Counted from the first letter of the stretch, positions 1 through 9,293 are shown. The stretch: DNA of 64,000 bases from Vibrio rumoiensis (GCF_002218045.2 NZ_AP018686.1:558001-622000); one strand, 5' to 3'. Notes: generated by a model from the sequence alone, not told the origin. Made by a program: numbers and translations.

Positions 1-1473
1 GTCTTGCGCATTCCTTTAACCGACGTTTTACCTGATCCGCTACCGAGTTATGGCTTGATGCCGTTTTTATTATCCGTGGGTACGTGTTTAGCGATTGGTA
101 TTCCCGCGCTCGGGATCCCTTTGATTGGCTTGTTAAATACTTCTGCCGCATCAGTCATGCAGCCTAGTCAGGGAAATATTCCTCAAAAAGCGTGGCTACT
201 CACTTTATTACCATTTGGTTTGTTGATGTTAGTGTACGGCGGCAATACGCTGGTTTGGATCGTGCTTGCCAGCATTCTAGTGCTCTTTGTGATCCTTGGA
301 GTGATTAGCTTATTGATTGTGAAAGGTTTACAAGGTTTACCTGCGTCCCCAGCATTGAAACTAGCGTTAAGTCGTATTAATCGTTCTTCGATTGCGAGTG
401 GTATTCAGTTTGGTGCCTTAGCCCTATCATTAATGTTGATTGCGATCATTTGGCTAGTGCGCAGCGATCTACTAAATGACTGGCAACAAACTTTGCCTCA
501 AGATGCCCCAAATGTGTTTGCGCTCAATATTGCCTCCTATGAAAAGGATCAATATCTACAAGAGATTGATGCTCAGAAGTTAACTCGTTCCGAGGCGTAT
601 CCCATCATTCGAGGCCGCTTAAGTGAGATTAATGGTGTTGAAGCGAAAGAGTATGCCGATGGCGAAGACAAGAGTGATTCATTACGTCGTGAGTTAAATT
701 TCACTTGGGCGGAAACCTTGCCAGAACGTAACGACTTATTAGAAGGTGAATGGGGCGAGCCCGCGAGTGTTTCCGTTGAATCTGATGTTGCCAATGATCT
801 TGGGTTAAAGATTGGCGATACCTTAACGTTTGTGATTAGTAGTCAAACCGTCAAAGCAAAAGTAAATACCATCCGTAAAGTGCATTGGCGTGAAATGAAG
901 CCGAACTTTTACTTTATTTTCTCACCTGATGTTTTAAAAGATATTCCAGCAACTTGGCTTGTAAGTTTTAAAGCGCCTGAAGGGAATAGTGCAAAAACGG
1001 ATGCTTTCTTAAATACGATGGCGAGAGATTTTCCAACCGTAAGTTTAATGGATATTCGAACGATGGCTGGCAAAATTCAGGTGCTGCTGACCCAAATAGT
1101 GTGGTCAATTACGGTACTTGCCGGTTTAGCTGTGATTGCCGGTTTATTGCTGATATTCACTTTACTGCGTTTAAGTCTTTCACAAAGGCAAGATGAGATA
1201 CGTTTGTACCGAACGTTGGGTGCCAGTAAAAAGCGCATCAACAAAACCGTGTGGTATGAATATGGCATCATGGCTTTGATAGCAGGTTTGGTGGCCAGCT
1301 TTGGCGCAGAGTCGAGTGTTGCTAGCTTAATGAAATGGGGCTTTGAACTTGAGCCTACTTGGCATTTTGCACTGTGGGTAACTTTACCATTGCTCGCATT
1401 TGTGACGTTAGCGCTAGTGCTTCGGACACTTATTAAGCAATTACTTATCCCTGTTAATAAATTGGGTTCTTAG
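1..1473 (+). CDS. ybbP: YbbP-like ABC transporter permease, C-terminal part (cut by window edge)
   Basis: This is the C-terminal 490 or so residues of an FtsX-like permease. The reading frame is open to the first base, so the start lies upstream. Full-length YbbP-type proteins have about 800 residues. The visible part opens with hydrophobic segments, then has a roughly 200-residue soluble periplasmic region (about residues 150-350), and ends with three further membrane segments typical of the FtsX domain, with the motif LYRTLGASKKRI at the cytoplasmic loop. YbbP normally pairs with the ATPase YbbA, which would lie upstream of the window. The transported substrate is not known with certainty for this family. 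A hairpin follows the stop codon. The family call is firm; the symbol rests on overall resemblance. Confidence 0.75.
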   Translation, partial: VLRIPLTDVLPDPLPSYGLMPFLLSVGTCLAIGIPALGIPLIGLLNTSAASVMQPSQGNIPQKAWLLTLLPFGLLMLVYGGNTLVWIVLASILVLFVILGVISLLIVKGLQGLPASPALKLALSRINRSSIASGIQFGALALSLMLIAIIWLVRSDLLNDWQQTLPQDAPNVFALNIASYEKDQYLQEIDAQKLTRSEAYPIIRGRLSEINGVEAKEYADGEDKSDSLRRELNFTWAETLPERNDLLEGEWGEPASVSVESDVANDLGLKIGDTLTFVISSQTVKAKVNTIRKVHWREMKPNFYFIFSPDVLKDIPATWLVSFKAPEGNSAKTDAFLNTMARDFPTVSLMDIRTMAGKIQVLLTQIVWSITVLAGLAVIAGLLLIFTLLRLSLSQRQDEIRLYRTLGASKKRINKTVWYEYGIMALIAGLVASFGAESSVASLMKWGFELEPTWHFALWVTLPLLAFVTLALVLRTLIKQLLIPVNKLGS

Positions 1474-1497
1474 AATCGCGATGAATAAAAAAGGTAG

Positions 1498-1520
1498 TTA
1501 TCCACAAAAACGGTGGATAA
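1498..1520. promoter_or_regulatory. Inverted pair of DnaA-box-like 9-mers
   Basis: TTATCCACA (1498-1506) is a perfect consensus DnaA box. The segment GTGGATAA (1513-1520) is its exact 8-base inverse, so the two form a possible hairpin with a 7-base loop. The segment lies just after the permease stop codon, in a 400-base gene-free stretch. It could be a DnaA titration or regulatory site, or simply part of a weak transcription-end hairpin. The sequence identity is direct; the function is inference. Confidence 0.4.
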
Positions 1521-1548
1521 ATATTGGGATAACTTCATTGTGAAAATT

Positions 1549-1598
1549 AACCAATCCGCTTGTAAGCCTCGGCAGGGATTGCTTAGCGGATTTTGGTT
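1549..1598 (+). terminator. Probable terminator after the YbbP-like gene
   Basis: AATCCGCT (1553-1560) pairs exactly with AGCGGATT (1585-1592), and flanking CCAA/TTGG can extend the stem. The loop is long (24 bases) and the following T-run is short, so this is a weak intrinsic terminator at best. The rest of 1600-1877 is AT-rich and shows no open frame that I can support. It presumably holds the promoter of the oxidoreductase gene. Confidence 0.4.
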
Positions 1599-1877
1599 AT
1601 TCACAACATCGATTTTTTGTAAAAGTGAATAGAATCGGTCAAGTGATTTTTTATATTTTTTTGAGTGAAATATCAGAGTTAATATAAGAAAATTAGCTGA
1701 GGAAAAATCGCACGCTAATCCAGCGATAACTCCTACTTTTTAACCACTTGGTCGCCCATGATTAAAATTTAGTTCGAAATATCCGACTAAAGTGGTAGGG
1801 TATTGTCAGTTCAAATAGATTGTGCCTATTCGCCAACTTGGCTTGGGTATTATTGTTGTAGGAATTATCGATTACAT

Positions 1878-3335
1878 ATGGCTTATCCACACATTGGTAT
1901 TATTGGTGGCGGTATTGCTGGGGCAACGGCAGCATTGCACTTTGCTGACCTTGGGCTTCAAGTGTCTATATTCGAACAGGGACCAAGTTTGGTGGATGGT
2001 CCGCCGATTTGTCATTTGCATGCTGGTGGTAACTTGTATCGTGAAATCTCTCAGCAGCAATGTGTTCAACTGCTAAAAGAATCGATTGAGACGGTTAAAT
2101 TATATAAGCATACGATGAATGTGCGCCCGACAGTGATTGCGGTTCCGATTCAAGATAAAGGGCAGCCTGAAGACTTACTTCCTCGTCTACAGGTGATTAA
2201 AGAAGCGTATCAGTCGCTTGTTGAACAAGACAGCAGTAATCAAGTGCTCGGTGACCCTCAACATTATTTCAAACTTTACTCACAGCAAGAACTCGAACGA
2301 TTATCTAAAAGAGATGTTCCCAATCCTGATTCGCTTACCGAGCAAAGTTTAGATGAATGGATGATCCCATTTGCGAAAAGTGTCGATCTTAATACGTTAA
2401 AATTCCCCGTTGTGTTAGTGCAAGAATACGGTCTAAGTGTGTTCCGTTTATCGGCAACCGTGAACCTTGCCCTAGGCCAGCTACCGAATTGTCAAATATA
2501 TACTCAAACTCAAGTTATCGGCGTTGAAGCTCAAGATAAACAATGGACGATTCATCACACATCGTATGATGCTAACCAATCTGTTCATACACCAGAACAG
2601 GCGACCACCGTTGATTATTTGATTAATGCATCAGGCTATCAAACCGGTGTGGTTGATGACTGGATAAACGCACCTCGTTCACGTTTAGTGGAATTTAAAG
2701 CGGCTTATGTTACGCATTGGCAAGAAGGCAGCGCGTTATGGCCAGAAGTGATCTTTCATGGTGAGCGTGGTACGCCACAAGGTATGGCGCAATTAACGCC
2801 GTACCCAGATGGTTATTTCCAATTGCATGGTATGACAGAAGACATCACACTCTTTGAAGATGGGGTTGCACACTCTACTGAAGAAAGCTCGCAGCCCAAG
2901 TTACCGGTGCATCTCGTTAATAAGATCATTCACGGTTGGAGTGAAGAGCAGCAAACCATTCGAACCAATAAAGCCATTCAGCACATGGCGCAATTTATCC
3001 CCAGTTTCGCAAGCGCAACACTTGGTGGTAAACCTTTATTTGGCGCACAACAAATTCCGGGGACCGATATTACCTTACGTGCCGCGAGTGTATCGTTCGC
3101 GGGTGATAATTATGCTCGTATGGAAATCGTCAAAGCCTCATCCGCGTTAGAAGCGGCTAAACAAATTGAAGAGCAAATGCGAGAGTGCGGTTTTTATGAC
3201 GAACGTCAGCTCACTCAACAAAACATAGCTTCACAACTGACGATTGAACAGGTTTTAGATACGGCATGTACATTAGCCGAACAACGTCATTACCCACTGG
3301 CTCTTGCCAAAGTGGGTGGGGTTCAATCTAAATAG
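1878..3335 (+). CDS. FAD-dependent oxidoreductase of unknown substrate
   Basis: A 485-residue flavoprotein. The N-terminus carries the Rossmann dinucleotide-binding motif GGGIAGATAALHFADLGL followed by an acidic residue in the chain VSIFEQG, which is the FAD ADP-binding fold of the DAO/GidA-like oxidoreductases. A second glycine-rich region near residues 240-255 (DYLINASGYQTG) and a C-terminal FAD-contact stretch (VSFAGDNYARMEIVKASSALEAAKQI) support a full-length enzyme. The open frame extends 25 codons further upstream, but the ATG at 1878 is chosen because the FAD motif starts right after it, as is usual. The substrate cannot be told from sequence. It ends by overlapping the convergent endonuclease-fold gene by 8 bases. 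Confidence 0.75.
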   Translation: MAYPHIGIIGGGIAGATAALHFADLGLQVSIFEQGPSLVDGPPICHLHAGGNLYREISQQQCVQLLKESIETVKLYKHTMNVRPTVIAVPIQDKGQPEDLLPRLQVIKEAYQSLVEQDSSNQVLGDPQHYFKLYSQQELERLSKRDVPNPDSLTEQSLDEWMIPFAKSVDLNTLKFPVVLVQEYGLSVFRLSATVNLALGQLPNCQIYTQTQVIGVEAQDKQWTIHHTSYDANQSVHTPEQATTVDYLINASGYQTGVVDDWINAPRSRLVEFKAAYVTHWQEGSALWPEVIFHGERGTPQGMAQLTPYPDGYFQLHGMTEDITLFEDGVAHSTEESSQPKLPVHLVNKIIHGWSEEQQTIRTNKAIQHMAQFIPSFASATLGGKPLFGAQQIPGTDITLRAASVSFAGDNYARMEIVKASSALEAAKQIEEQMRECGFYDERQLTQQNIASQLTIEQVLDTACTLAEQRHYPLALAKVGGVQSK

Positions 3336-4269
3336 TGTTGGCTGAGATGAAATCGATATCGCTGACCACCGGGCAATGATCGCTTAAGTGATAATTCAAC
3401 GCTTCTTGTTTAGTAAATGCTATCTGTTGTGTCTCATGCACCTGACTTGGTCGGCTAACTATAATATGGTCAATTAAGCTAGGGTAGCGATAGAGTTGAT
3501 TGGGGTTCCGGTTTGATTTCACCTGGCATATCGCCGGTGTTGCTTGAGTTGCTAATTGCACTTTTTCATTTAGTTTTGCCGTTAATTGTTGCCACATCCA
3601 ATCGCCTTGGTAAGCAAGGTTATGATTAAAATCCCCTAAAACAATAAAAGTCTGTTGCTTTTCAACTCGCGCCGCTAACCATTGATTTAATCTATCAGTC
3701 TGATCCGATAACTGTTGGCAAGAACGTGAACGCTTTTTCTTGGCCGCGCAACCATGCTTTAAATGTACCGATAACAAATGCAAATCAGGTCGGTTGGCTT
3801 GTTGTATCACAATATATGTGGCGAAGCGTAGTTTAGCGTTATTTAATAGCTCGATATCTTGAGGATCGACAATCTTGCCTTGATTTCTGATGAGCCACTT
3901 TTCGGATATTGCAAAACCGGTATATTGGTTGACCCCTTTAAATTGAAGATTGGAGTATTGTGGCTTAGCGCGATCTGAGAGATAGATGCGATAATCCTCT
4001 CCAACCACTTTATGAATGGCCGCGATAGAGTCTACTTCTTGGAACGCGAGAATGTCTGGTTTGATTTGGCCAAACTTCATAGTTAATGCATTAAAATCTT
4101 GTGCTTTTCTCTGGCTCTCTTTAATAGAATTCGTTGGAGAAGTCGTAAGCCATTCTAAATTCCATGTGCTTATTTTTATCGGTTGAGTTGTGTTAACTTC
4201 TGCCGAAACTGGCAATGAAATACAACTAAAAAGATAAACGTAAGCGAAATATTTCCATTGTATTTTCAT
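3328..4269 (-). CDS. Secreted endonuclease/exonuclease/phosphatase-family protein
   Basis: A 313-residue protein with an N-terminal signal peptide (hydrophobic stretch ending in PVSA) followed by a complete EEP fold: STWNLEWL near the N-terminus, LAFQEVD (metal-binding Glu), LSVHLKHGC, VLGDFNH, LIDHIIV and LSDHCPVV (catalytic Asp-His). All six metal and catalytic motifs of the DNase I/exonuclease III superfamily are present. The export signal suggests an extracellular or periplasmic nuclease or phosphodiesterase. The ATG six codons inside the longest frame (4269) is chosen because it directly precedes the basic start of the signal peptide. The gene is convergent with the oxidoreductase, sharing 8 bases at the 3' ends. 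The precise substrate is unknown. Confidence 0.8.
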   Translation of the reverse strand: MKIQWKYFAYVYLFSCISLPVSAEVNTTQPIKISTWNLEWLTTSPTNSIKESQRKAQDFNALTMKFGQIKPDILAFQEVDSIAAIHKVVGEDYRIYLSDRAKPQYSNLQFKGVNQYTGFAISEKWLIRNQGKIVDPQDIELLNNAKLRFATYIVIQQANRPDLHLLSVHLKHGCAAKKKRSRSCQQLSDQTDRLNQWLAARVEKQQTFIVLGDFNHNLAYQGDWMWQQLTAKLNEKVQLATQATPAICQVKSNRNPNQLYRYPSLIDHIIVSRPSQVHETQQIAFTKQEALNYHLSDHCPVVSDIDFISANTI

Positions 4270-4426
4270 TTGTAGATGGTTTCTCACAAGTTAATAAATT
4301 CGATAGCAAATTGAGTGAAAAATTTAACATAACGAAGCGGGTTAGTGTGTTTATTCAGCATATTATTTTGAATTTTGTGAGCAAAAAGACTTGCAAAAAA
4401 TCTCTTTATTATTCCCCTGACAACCT

Positions 4427-4440
4427 TTGATTTAGATCAA
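4427..4440. promoter_or_regulatory. FNR box upstream of nrdD
   Basis: TTGATTTAGATCAA is a perfect match to the FNR consensus TTGAT-N4-ATCAA. It lies about 100 bases upstream of the nrdD start codon, a position compatible with oxygen-controlled activation of the anaerobic ribonucleotide reductase operon. An fnr gene is present in the same window at 56810-57556. Confidence 0.85.
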
Positions 4441-4469
4441 GATCGACCTAGCGATAAAATCGATAATGG

Positions 4470-4514
4470 CACAACATATTGTGTTTCATGCTTTATTTGT
4501 GTCTATATCATGAA
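4470..4514. promoter_or_regulatory. Pair of NrdR-like boxes upstream of nrdD
   Basis: CACAACATATTGTG (4470-4483) matches 13 of 14 positions of the core NrdR consensus caCwAtATaTwGtg. A weaker copy, GTCTATATCATGAA (4501-4514), keeps C-w-A-t-A-T and w-G at the central positions. Their centres are exactly 31 bases apart, the three-helical-turn spacing known for paired NrdR boxes. NrdR is the ATP/dATP-sensing repressor of ribonucleotide reductase genes, and the boxes lie between the FNR box and the nrdD start, where a repressor would act. No nrdR gene is in the window. Confidence 0.7.
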
Positions 4515-4538
4515 TGTTTATTAGAGGGCAGAGTTAGG

Positions 4539-6677
4539 ATGGGTCAGTTGATTGTTATAAAAAGGGATGGTTCTAAAGCCTCGTTTCAGCAAGATAGAAT
4601 CGTGGCTGCAGTACTGAGTGCAGCAGAGAAGGCGGACGATCGTTTAAAGGAATATGCACAACAATTAGCTGGCTGTGTTGAGCAGAGATTGATCGAAACT
4701 CAAGCTGACTATCCTGATGGCATTCATATCCAAGATATTCAAACCATGGTTGAAAATTACTTGATGCAGGGTGAGTTTAAATCGCTGGCGCGTCATTACA
4801 TTGAATATCGCCATGATAGAGATCTTGCGCGTGAAAAAAGCAGTGCGCTGAATAAAGAAATAGAAGGCCTGATTGAGCAAAATAATACCGATTTACTCAA
4901 TGAAAACGCGAATAAAGATGGCAAGGTTATTCCGACTCAACGTGATCTTCTTGCGGGTATTGTGGCTAAACACTATGCGAAACAACACATTTTGCCACGG
5001 GATGTCGTGAATGCTCATGAATCTGGTGACATTCATTACCACGATCTAGACTACGCACCATTTTTCCCTATGTTTAACTGCATGTTGATTGACCTTGAAG
5101 GGATGTTAACGCGCGGCTTTAAGATGGGTAATGCTGAAATAGATACGCCAAAATCAATCTCGACCGCCACCGCGGTGACAGCGCAAATTATTGCCCAAGT
5201 GGCTAGCCATATTTATGGCGGTACAACCATTAACCGTATTGATGAAATCCTTGAACCTTATGTACTTGCTAGCCATCAAAAGCAATTAAAATTGGCGCAA
5301 GAGTGGGACATTCCAAATCCTCAAGAGTTTGCGCGTACCCAAACAGAGAAAGAATGTTATGACGCTTTCCAGTCGCTAGAGTATGAAGTGAATACGCTGC
5401 ATACCGCAAATGGGCAAACACCATTTGTGACCTTTGGTTTTGGCCTGGGTGAATCGTGGGCGTGTAAGCTCATTCAATCGTCTATTTTACGTAATCGTAT
5501 TGCGGGCCTTGGTAAAAACCGAAAAACAGCGGTATTCCCTAAATTAGTGTTTGCGATTCGTGATGGTTTAAACCATAAACTAAGCGACCCTAATTATGAC
5601 ATTAAACAACTGGCGCTTGAGTGTGCGACCAAGCGTATGTATCCGGATATTCTTAACTACGACAAAGTTGTCGAAGTGACGGGATCATTTAAAACGCCAA
5701 TGGGTTGCCGTAGTTTCTTAAATACTTATAAAGAAGACGGTAAGTTGATTCACGATGGTCGTAATAACCTTGGTGTTGTGAGCCTCAACTTGCCACGTAT
5801 TGCCATTGAAGCTCAAGGGGATGAATCACGTTTTTATGACATATTAAAAACTAAGCTTCATCTTGCTAAACGCGCACTGGATACCCGAATTCATCGTCTA
5901 GAAAATGTTAAAGCTCGTGTTGCGCCCATTCTGTATATGGAAGGGGCATGTGGTGTGCGCTTAAACGCTGATGACAATATTGCTGACATCTTTAAAAATG
6001 GTCGAGCTTCTATCTCATTAGGCTATATTGGTGTTCATGAAACCGTTGCTGCGTTATTTGGTACGGAAACTCATGTTTATGATGATGATATCTTGCGTTT
6101 GAAAGCGATTAAGATCATTGATTTCATGAAGCAATATGTTGAAACCTGGACTAAAGAAAGCGGTTATGCCTTTAGTTTATACGGCACACCAAGTGAAAAC
6201 TTATGTAATCGTTTTTGTCGTTTAGATGCGAAACAATTCGGTGTGATCGAAGGCGTGACCGACAAAGGCTATTACACTAATAGCTTCCATTTGGACGTAC
6301 AAAAGAAAGCCACACCGTACGATAAAATTGATTTTGAAATGCCATATCCTGAAATCTCAAGCGGTGGTTTTATCTGCTATGGGGAGTTCCCGAATATGCA
6401 GCATAACGTTGAAGCATTAGAAAACGTTTGGGATTACAGCTATAGCCGTGTGCCTTATTACGGCACTAACACGCCAATCGATGAATGTTATGAATGTGGT
6501 TATACCGGTGAGTTTGAATGCACAAGCAAAGGCTTCACGTGTCCTAAATGCGGCAACCATGATTCAAGCAAAGTGTCAGTAACGCGTCGCGTATGTGGGT
6601 ACTTAGGTAGCCCAGATGCACGACCATTTAATGATGGTAAGCAGGAAGAAGTGAAGCGTCGCGTAAAACACCTATAA
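4539..6677 (+). CDS. nrdD: Anaerobic ribonucleoside-triphosphate reductase, large subunit
   Basis: Class III ribonucleotide reductase, making dNTPs from NTPs without oxygen, using formate as reductant. The 712-residue protein has an N-terminal ATP-cone (MGQLIVIKRDGSKASF onward, about residues 1-95) for allosteric control, a central glycyl-radical barrel, the C-terminal zinc-site cysteines (CYECGYTGEFEC and CPKCGN) and the glycyl radical loop RVCGYLG about 25 residues from the end. The frame is open 20 codons upstream, but the ATG at 4539 with the preceding AG-rich ribosome site gives the family's usual length. It is followed 20 bases later by its activase nrdG. FNR and NrdR-like boxes upstream suggest induction by low oxygen and repression by dATP. 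Confidence 0.96.
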   Translation: MGQLIVIKRDGSKASFQQDRIVAAVLSAAEKADDRLKEYAQQLAGCVEQRLIETQADYPDGIHIQDIQTMVENYLMQGEFKSLARHYIEYRHDRDLAREKSSALNKEIEGLIEQNNTDLLNENANKDGKVIPTQRDLLAGIVAKHYAKQHILPRDVVNAHESGDIHYHDLDYAPFFPMFNCMLIDLEGMLTRGFKMGNAEIDTPKSISTATAVTAQIIAQVASHIYGGTTINRIDEILEPYVLASHQKQLKLAQEWDIPNPQEFARTQTEKECYDAFQSLEYEVNTLHTANGQTPFVTFGFGLGESWACKLIQSSILRNRIAGLGKNRKTAVFPKLVFAIRDGLNHKLSDPNYDIKQLALECATKRMYPDILNYDKVVEVTGSFKTPMGCRSFLNTYKEDGKLIHDGRNNLGVVSLNLPRIAIEAQGDESRFYDILKTKLHLAKRALDTRIHRLENVKARVAPILYMEGACGVRLNADDNIADIFKNGRASISLGYIGVHETVAALFGTETHVYDDDILRLKAIKIIDFMKQYVETWTKESGYAFSLYGTPSENLCNRFCRLDAKQFGVIEGVTDKGYYTNSFHLDVQKKATPYDKIDFEMPYPEISSGGFICYGEFPNMQHNVEALENVWDYSYSRVPYYGTNTPIDECYECGYTGEFECTSKGFTCPKCGNHDSSKVSVTRRVCGYLGSPDARPFNDGKQEEVKRRVKHL

Positions 6678-6697
6678 GTGTTGCTCAGAGAGTTACC

Positions 6698-7183
6698 ATG
6701 AATATTTCTCAATACTACCCAGTCGATGTGATTAATGGGCCCGGGACACGTTGTACTTTGTTTGTTTCTGGTTGTGTGCATCAATGTAAAGGGTGTTATA
6801 ACCAAAGTACTTGGTCGTTGAGCGCGGGAGTCGAGTTTACCCAAGAAAATGAAGATGCGATTATCCGTGATTTGCAAGATACACGAATATTTCGCCGAGG
6901 GTTGTCTTTATCTGGCGGTGATCCTCTGCACCCGCAGAATTTGTCGGTAGTATTAACGTTAGTTAAGCGAGTGAAGCGAGAGTGCCCAAATAAAGACATT
7001 TGGATGTGGACAGGTTATACCTTGGCAGACTTAAACGATTCACAAAAAGAAGTCGTGAATTATGTTGATGTGCTGGTGGATGGTAAGTTTGAGAAAGCTC
7101 TGGCCGATCCTAGCTTGCAATGGCGAGGAAGCAGTAATCAGGTGGTTCATTATTTGACGGAAAATCTGATTTTAGATAAATAA
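6698..7183 (+). CDS. nrdG: Anaerobic ribonucleotide reductase activase (radical SAM)
   Basis: A 161-residue radical SAM enzyme that puts the glycyl radical on NrdD. The iron-sulphur cluster motif is Cys26-x3-Cys30-x2-Cys33 (GCVHQCKGCYN), and the SAM-contact GGDP motif follows (LSGGDPL). Length and order match E. coli NrdG. It lies 20 bases after nrdD in the same orientation, so the two form an operon. A strong terminator follows at 7221-7260. Confidence 0.96.
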   Translation: MNISQYYPVDVINGPGTRCTLFVSGCVHQCKGCYNQSTWSLSAGVEFTQENEDAIIRDLQDTRIFRRGLSLSGGDPLHPQNLSVVLTLVKRVKRECPNKDIWMWTGYTLADLNDSQKEVVNYVDVLVDGKFEKALADPSLQWRGSSNQVVHYLTENLILDK

Positions 7184-7220
7184 GAGTCACATTTTAAATA
7201 TTTCAGCAATATCACATTAT

Positions 7221-7260
7221 AAAATCGACCGGATCCTGAAAATCTCGTCGATTTTTTTTT
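7221..7260 (+). terminator. Terminator of the nrdDG operon
   Basis: AAAATCGAC (7221-7229) pairs perfectly with GTCGATTTT (7247-7255), followed by an unbroken T-run to 7260. It separates nrdDG from the aminotransferase gene. Confidence 0.85.
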
Positions 7261-7310
7261 GCTCTGGTGGTAATTTGAATTTTTATCATTTATCACAGGG
7301 TTGTGTATTC

Positions 7311-8495
7311 ATGCTTTCTCACTTATCCGCTCCGCAGCAAGATCCTATTTTGTCACTTTCCGTGGCTTATCGTAATGATCCCCGTCCAGAAAAAGTCGAT
7401 TTAGGCATTGGTGTTTATAAAAATAGCCAAGGTCAAACACCAATCATGGCTGCCATTAAACAAGCTCAGACTCAGCAGGCTCAAGAGCAAACCACCAAAG
7501 CGTATGTTGGCTTAGCGGGCTGTGAAGAGTTTAACCAATGTATGGTGGATTTATTGTTAAAAGACACGGCGGCGTATTCTCGTGTGTCTGCCATTCAAAC
7601 GCCGGGCGCGAGTGGCGCACTGAGAATGCTAGGTGATTTATTGAAAATTGCAGAGCCAGAAACGACGGTGTGGATCAGCAACCCTAGTTATGTCAATCAC
7701 CGTCCTGTTATGGAAGCGGCAGGATTGAAAGTGCGTTTTTACCATTACTTTAACCCTGAAACTCGTCAGGTCGATTCAGCTAAAATGCTAGAAGACCTTG
7801 CCCAAGCTGGCCCGAAAGATGTGGTTTTACTGCATGGATGTTGTCATAACCCAACGGGGGCAGACATCACTGTTGATGATTGGAAAGCCATTACTGAATT
7901 AGCCCAGAAAAATGGATTCACACCATTTGTTGATATTGCCTATCAAGGTTTTGGTGATGGTTTAGCGCAAGACATTGTTGGCTTACAACATATGGCCAAT
8001 AATGTCGAAGAGATGCTGATCACCACTTCGTGTTCGAAGAATTTTGGTTTATATCGTGAACGGACTGGCGCAGCGATTGTTATTGGTAAAAACTTACAAG
8101 AGGCCAATAATGCGAAAGGCAAACTGCTAACGCTAGCTCGTTCTACTTATACGATGCCGCCAGATCATGGTGCAGCATTAGTGAAAACGGTATTGCAAAG
8201 TGAACATTTGACTCAGCAATGGAAAGCCGAATTAGTGGAAATGCAGCAACGTTTAGTTGGTTTAAGGCAAGCCTTGTGTCAAGAGTTGGTTAATAGCCAT
8301 AAAAATGACCAATTTGAGTTTATAAAGTCACACAAAGGCATGTTCACTGTGTTAGGCTTTTCGCCTGAAAAAATGACGCAATTGCGTGAAGAATATGGAA
8401 TTTATGGCGTTGGTGATGGCCGTATTAATATTGCAGGGTTGCAAGAAAAAGACATACAATATGTCGCAAATGCGATAAATACATTAGCTAAATAA
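7311..8495 (+). CDS. tyrB: Class I aminotransferase of the aromatic/aspartate type
   Basis: A 394-residue pyridoxal-phosphate aminotransferase of the AspC/TyrB subfamily. Visible hallmarks are GIGVYK near the N-terminus, QTPGASGAL (cofactor phosphate loop), GCCHNPTGADIT, the active-site lysine in SCSKNFGLYRERTGA, and the terminal arginine region GVGDGRINIAGL. It transfers amino groups between 2-oxoglutarate and aspartate or aromatic amino acids. The ATG at 7311 begins the family's conserved MLSHLSAPQQDPILSL start; the longer frame adds 12 unlike residues. The same neighbour order (nrdD, nrdG, this gene) occurs in Vibrio cholerae. AspC and TyrB cannot be separated safely by eye, so the symbol is tentative. 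Confidence 0.8.
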   Translation: MLSHLSAPQQDPILSLSVAYRNDPRPEKVDLGIGVYKNSQGQTPIMAAIKQAQTQQAQEQTTKAYVGLAGCEEFNQCMVDLLLKDTAAYSRVSAIQTPGASGALRMLGDLLKIAEPETTVWISNPSYVNHRPVMEAAGLKVRFYHYFNPETRQVDSAKMLEDLAQAGPKDVVLLHGCCHNPTGADITVDDWKAITELAQKNGFTPFVDIAYQGFGDGLAQDIVGLQHMANNVEEMLITTSCSKNFGLYRERTGAAIVIGKNLQEANNAKGKLLTLARSTYTMPPDHGAALVKTVLQSEHLTQQWKAELVEMQQRLVGLRQALCQELVNSHKNDQFEFIKSHKGMFTVLGFSPEKMTQLREEYGIYGVGDGRINIAGLQEKDIQYVANAINTLAK

Positions 8496-8551
8496 ACTTA
8501 AGCTCAATCAATATCATTGGGCATAGGTACAAATATAAAAGGTTATTGAAC

Positions 8552-9256
8552 ATGAAAAAATGGGGCTTTTTTCTTCCCGCGTTACTGTCCGTTGTGATTG
8601 TTGGTTGTTCAACAACGCCTGAACAATCATCAGGTACATCAGATGCTAGTAAAGCCGAGACAACGACCTCTGACAATGCCGTTAGTACGAAACCTGCTGC
8701 AAAGCCAGAGTTGTCTCCTATGGAAAAACACCCGAATGTTAAACCTATGCCAATGCCTACGGTGAAACCACAAAAACCAAAAGCGCCAGCCACTGTCACC
8801 TCGGGTGAAAAAAGCGCAGATGGCAAATTGATCTTAGGTCAAAAAGAATGGGTTCACATTGAAGGTTTAAATGTGAACGTTGTCGCTCGTATTGATACAG
8901 GCGCAACGACTTCTTCCGTGAGTGCGGTTGATGTTATTGCTTTTGAGCGTGATGGCAAAAAATGGGTGAAATTCAAACTCGCTCATGGCAGTAAAGAATC
9001 GAAAGAATTAGAACTTCCGGTTGTTTCTACTAAATTTATTCGTCAATCTAGCTCAGATGAAACATTCGAACGTTACGTGGTTGAAGGTTGGATTCAAGTC
9101 GGTGACTTAAAAGTGAAAACACCATTTACATTAGCGGATCGCACACACATGGATTTCGGGTTGCTACTTGGCCGTAGTTTCTTCCGTGATGTCGCAATTG
9201 TTGATGTGAGTCGTGAATTTGTTCAGCCTAAAGTTTCATTAGATGCGACCAAGTAA
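8552..9256 (+). CDS. Retropepsin-like protease-fold lipoprotein (RimB/PF05618 type)
   Basis: A 234-residue lipoprotein. The signal peptide ends in a lipobox (VIVGC, Cys about residue 18), followed by a Ser/Thr/Pro/Lys-rich linker of about 80 residues. The C-terminal domain (about residues 90-230) carries the single-chain retropepsin motif RIDTGATTSSV, with the conserved Asp-Thr-Gly, and a matching GLLLGRSFF end. Pfam calls this fold 'putative ATP-dependent zinc protease', but the sequence shows an aspartic-type DTG site and no zinc motif. The ATG at 8552 has an AAAGG ribosome site; an in-frame TTG two codons earlier is less likely. Probably anchored in the envelope. Confidence 0.75.
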   Translation: MKKWGFFLPALLSVVIVGCSTTPEQSSGTSDASKAETTTSDNAVSTKPAAKPELSPMEKHPNVKPMPMPTVKPQKPKAPATVTSGEKSADGKLILGQKEWVHIEGLNVNVVARIDTGATTSSVSAVDVIAFERDGKKWVKFKLAHGSKESKELELPVVSTKFIRQSSSDETFERYVVEGWIQVGDLKVKTPFTLADRTHMDFGLLLGRSFFRDVAIVDVSREFVQPKVSLDATK

Positions 9257-9293
9257 TCACTGAATGTCATGATTGCTTGTCATGAAGAGTGTT

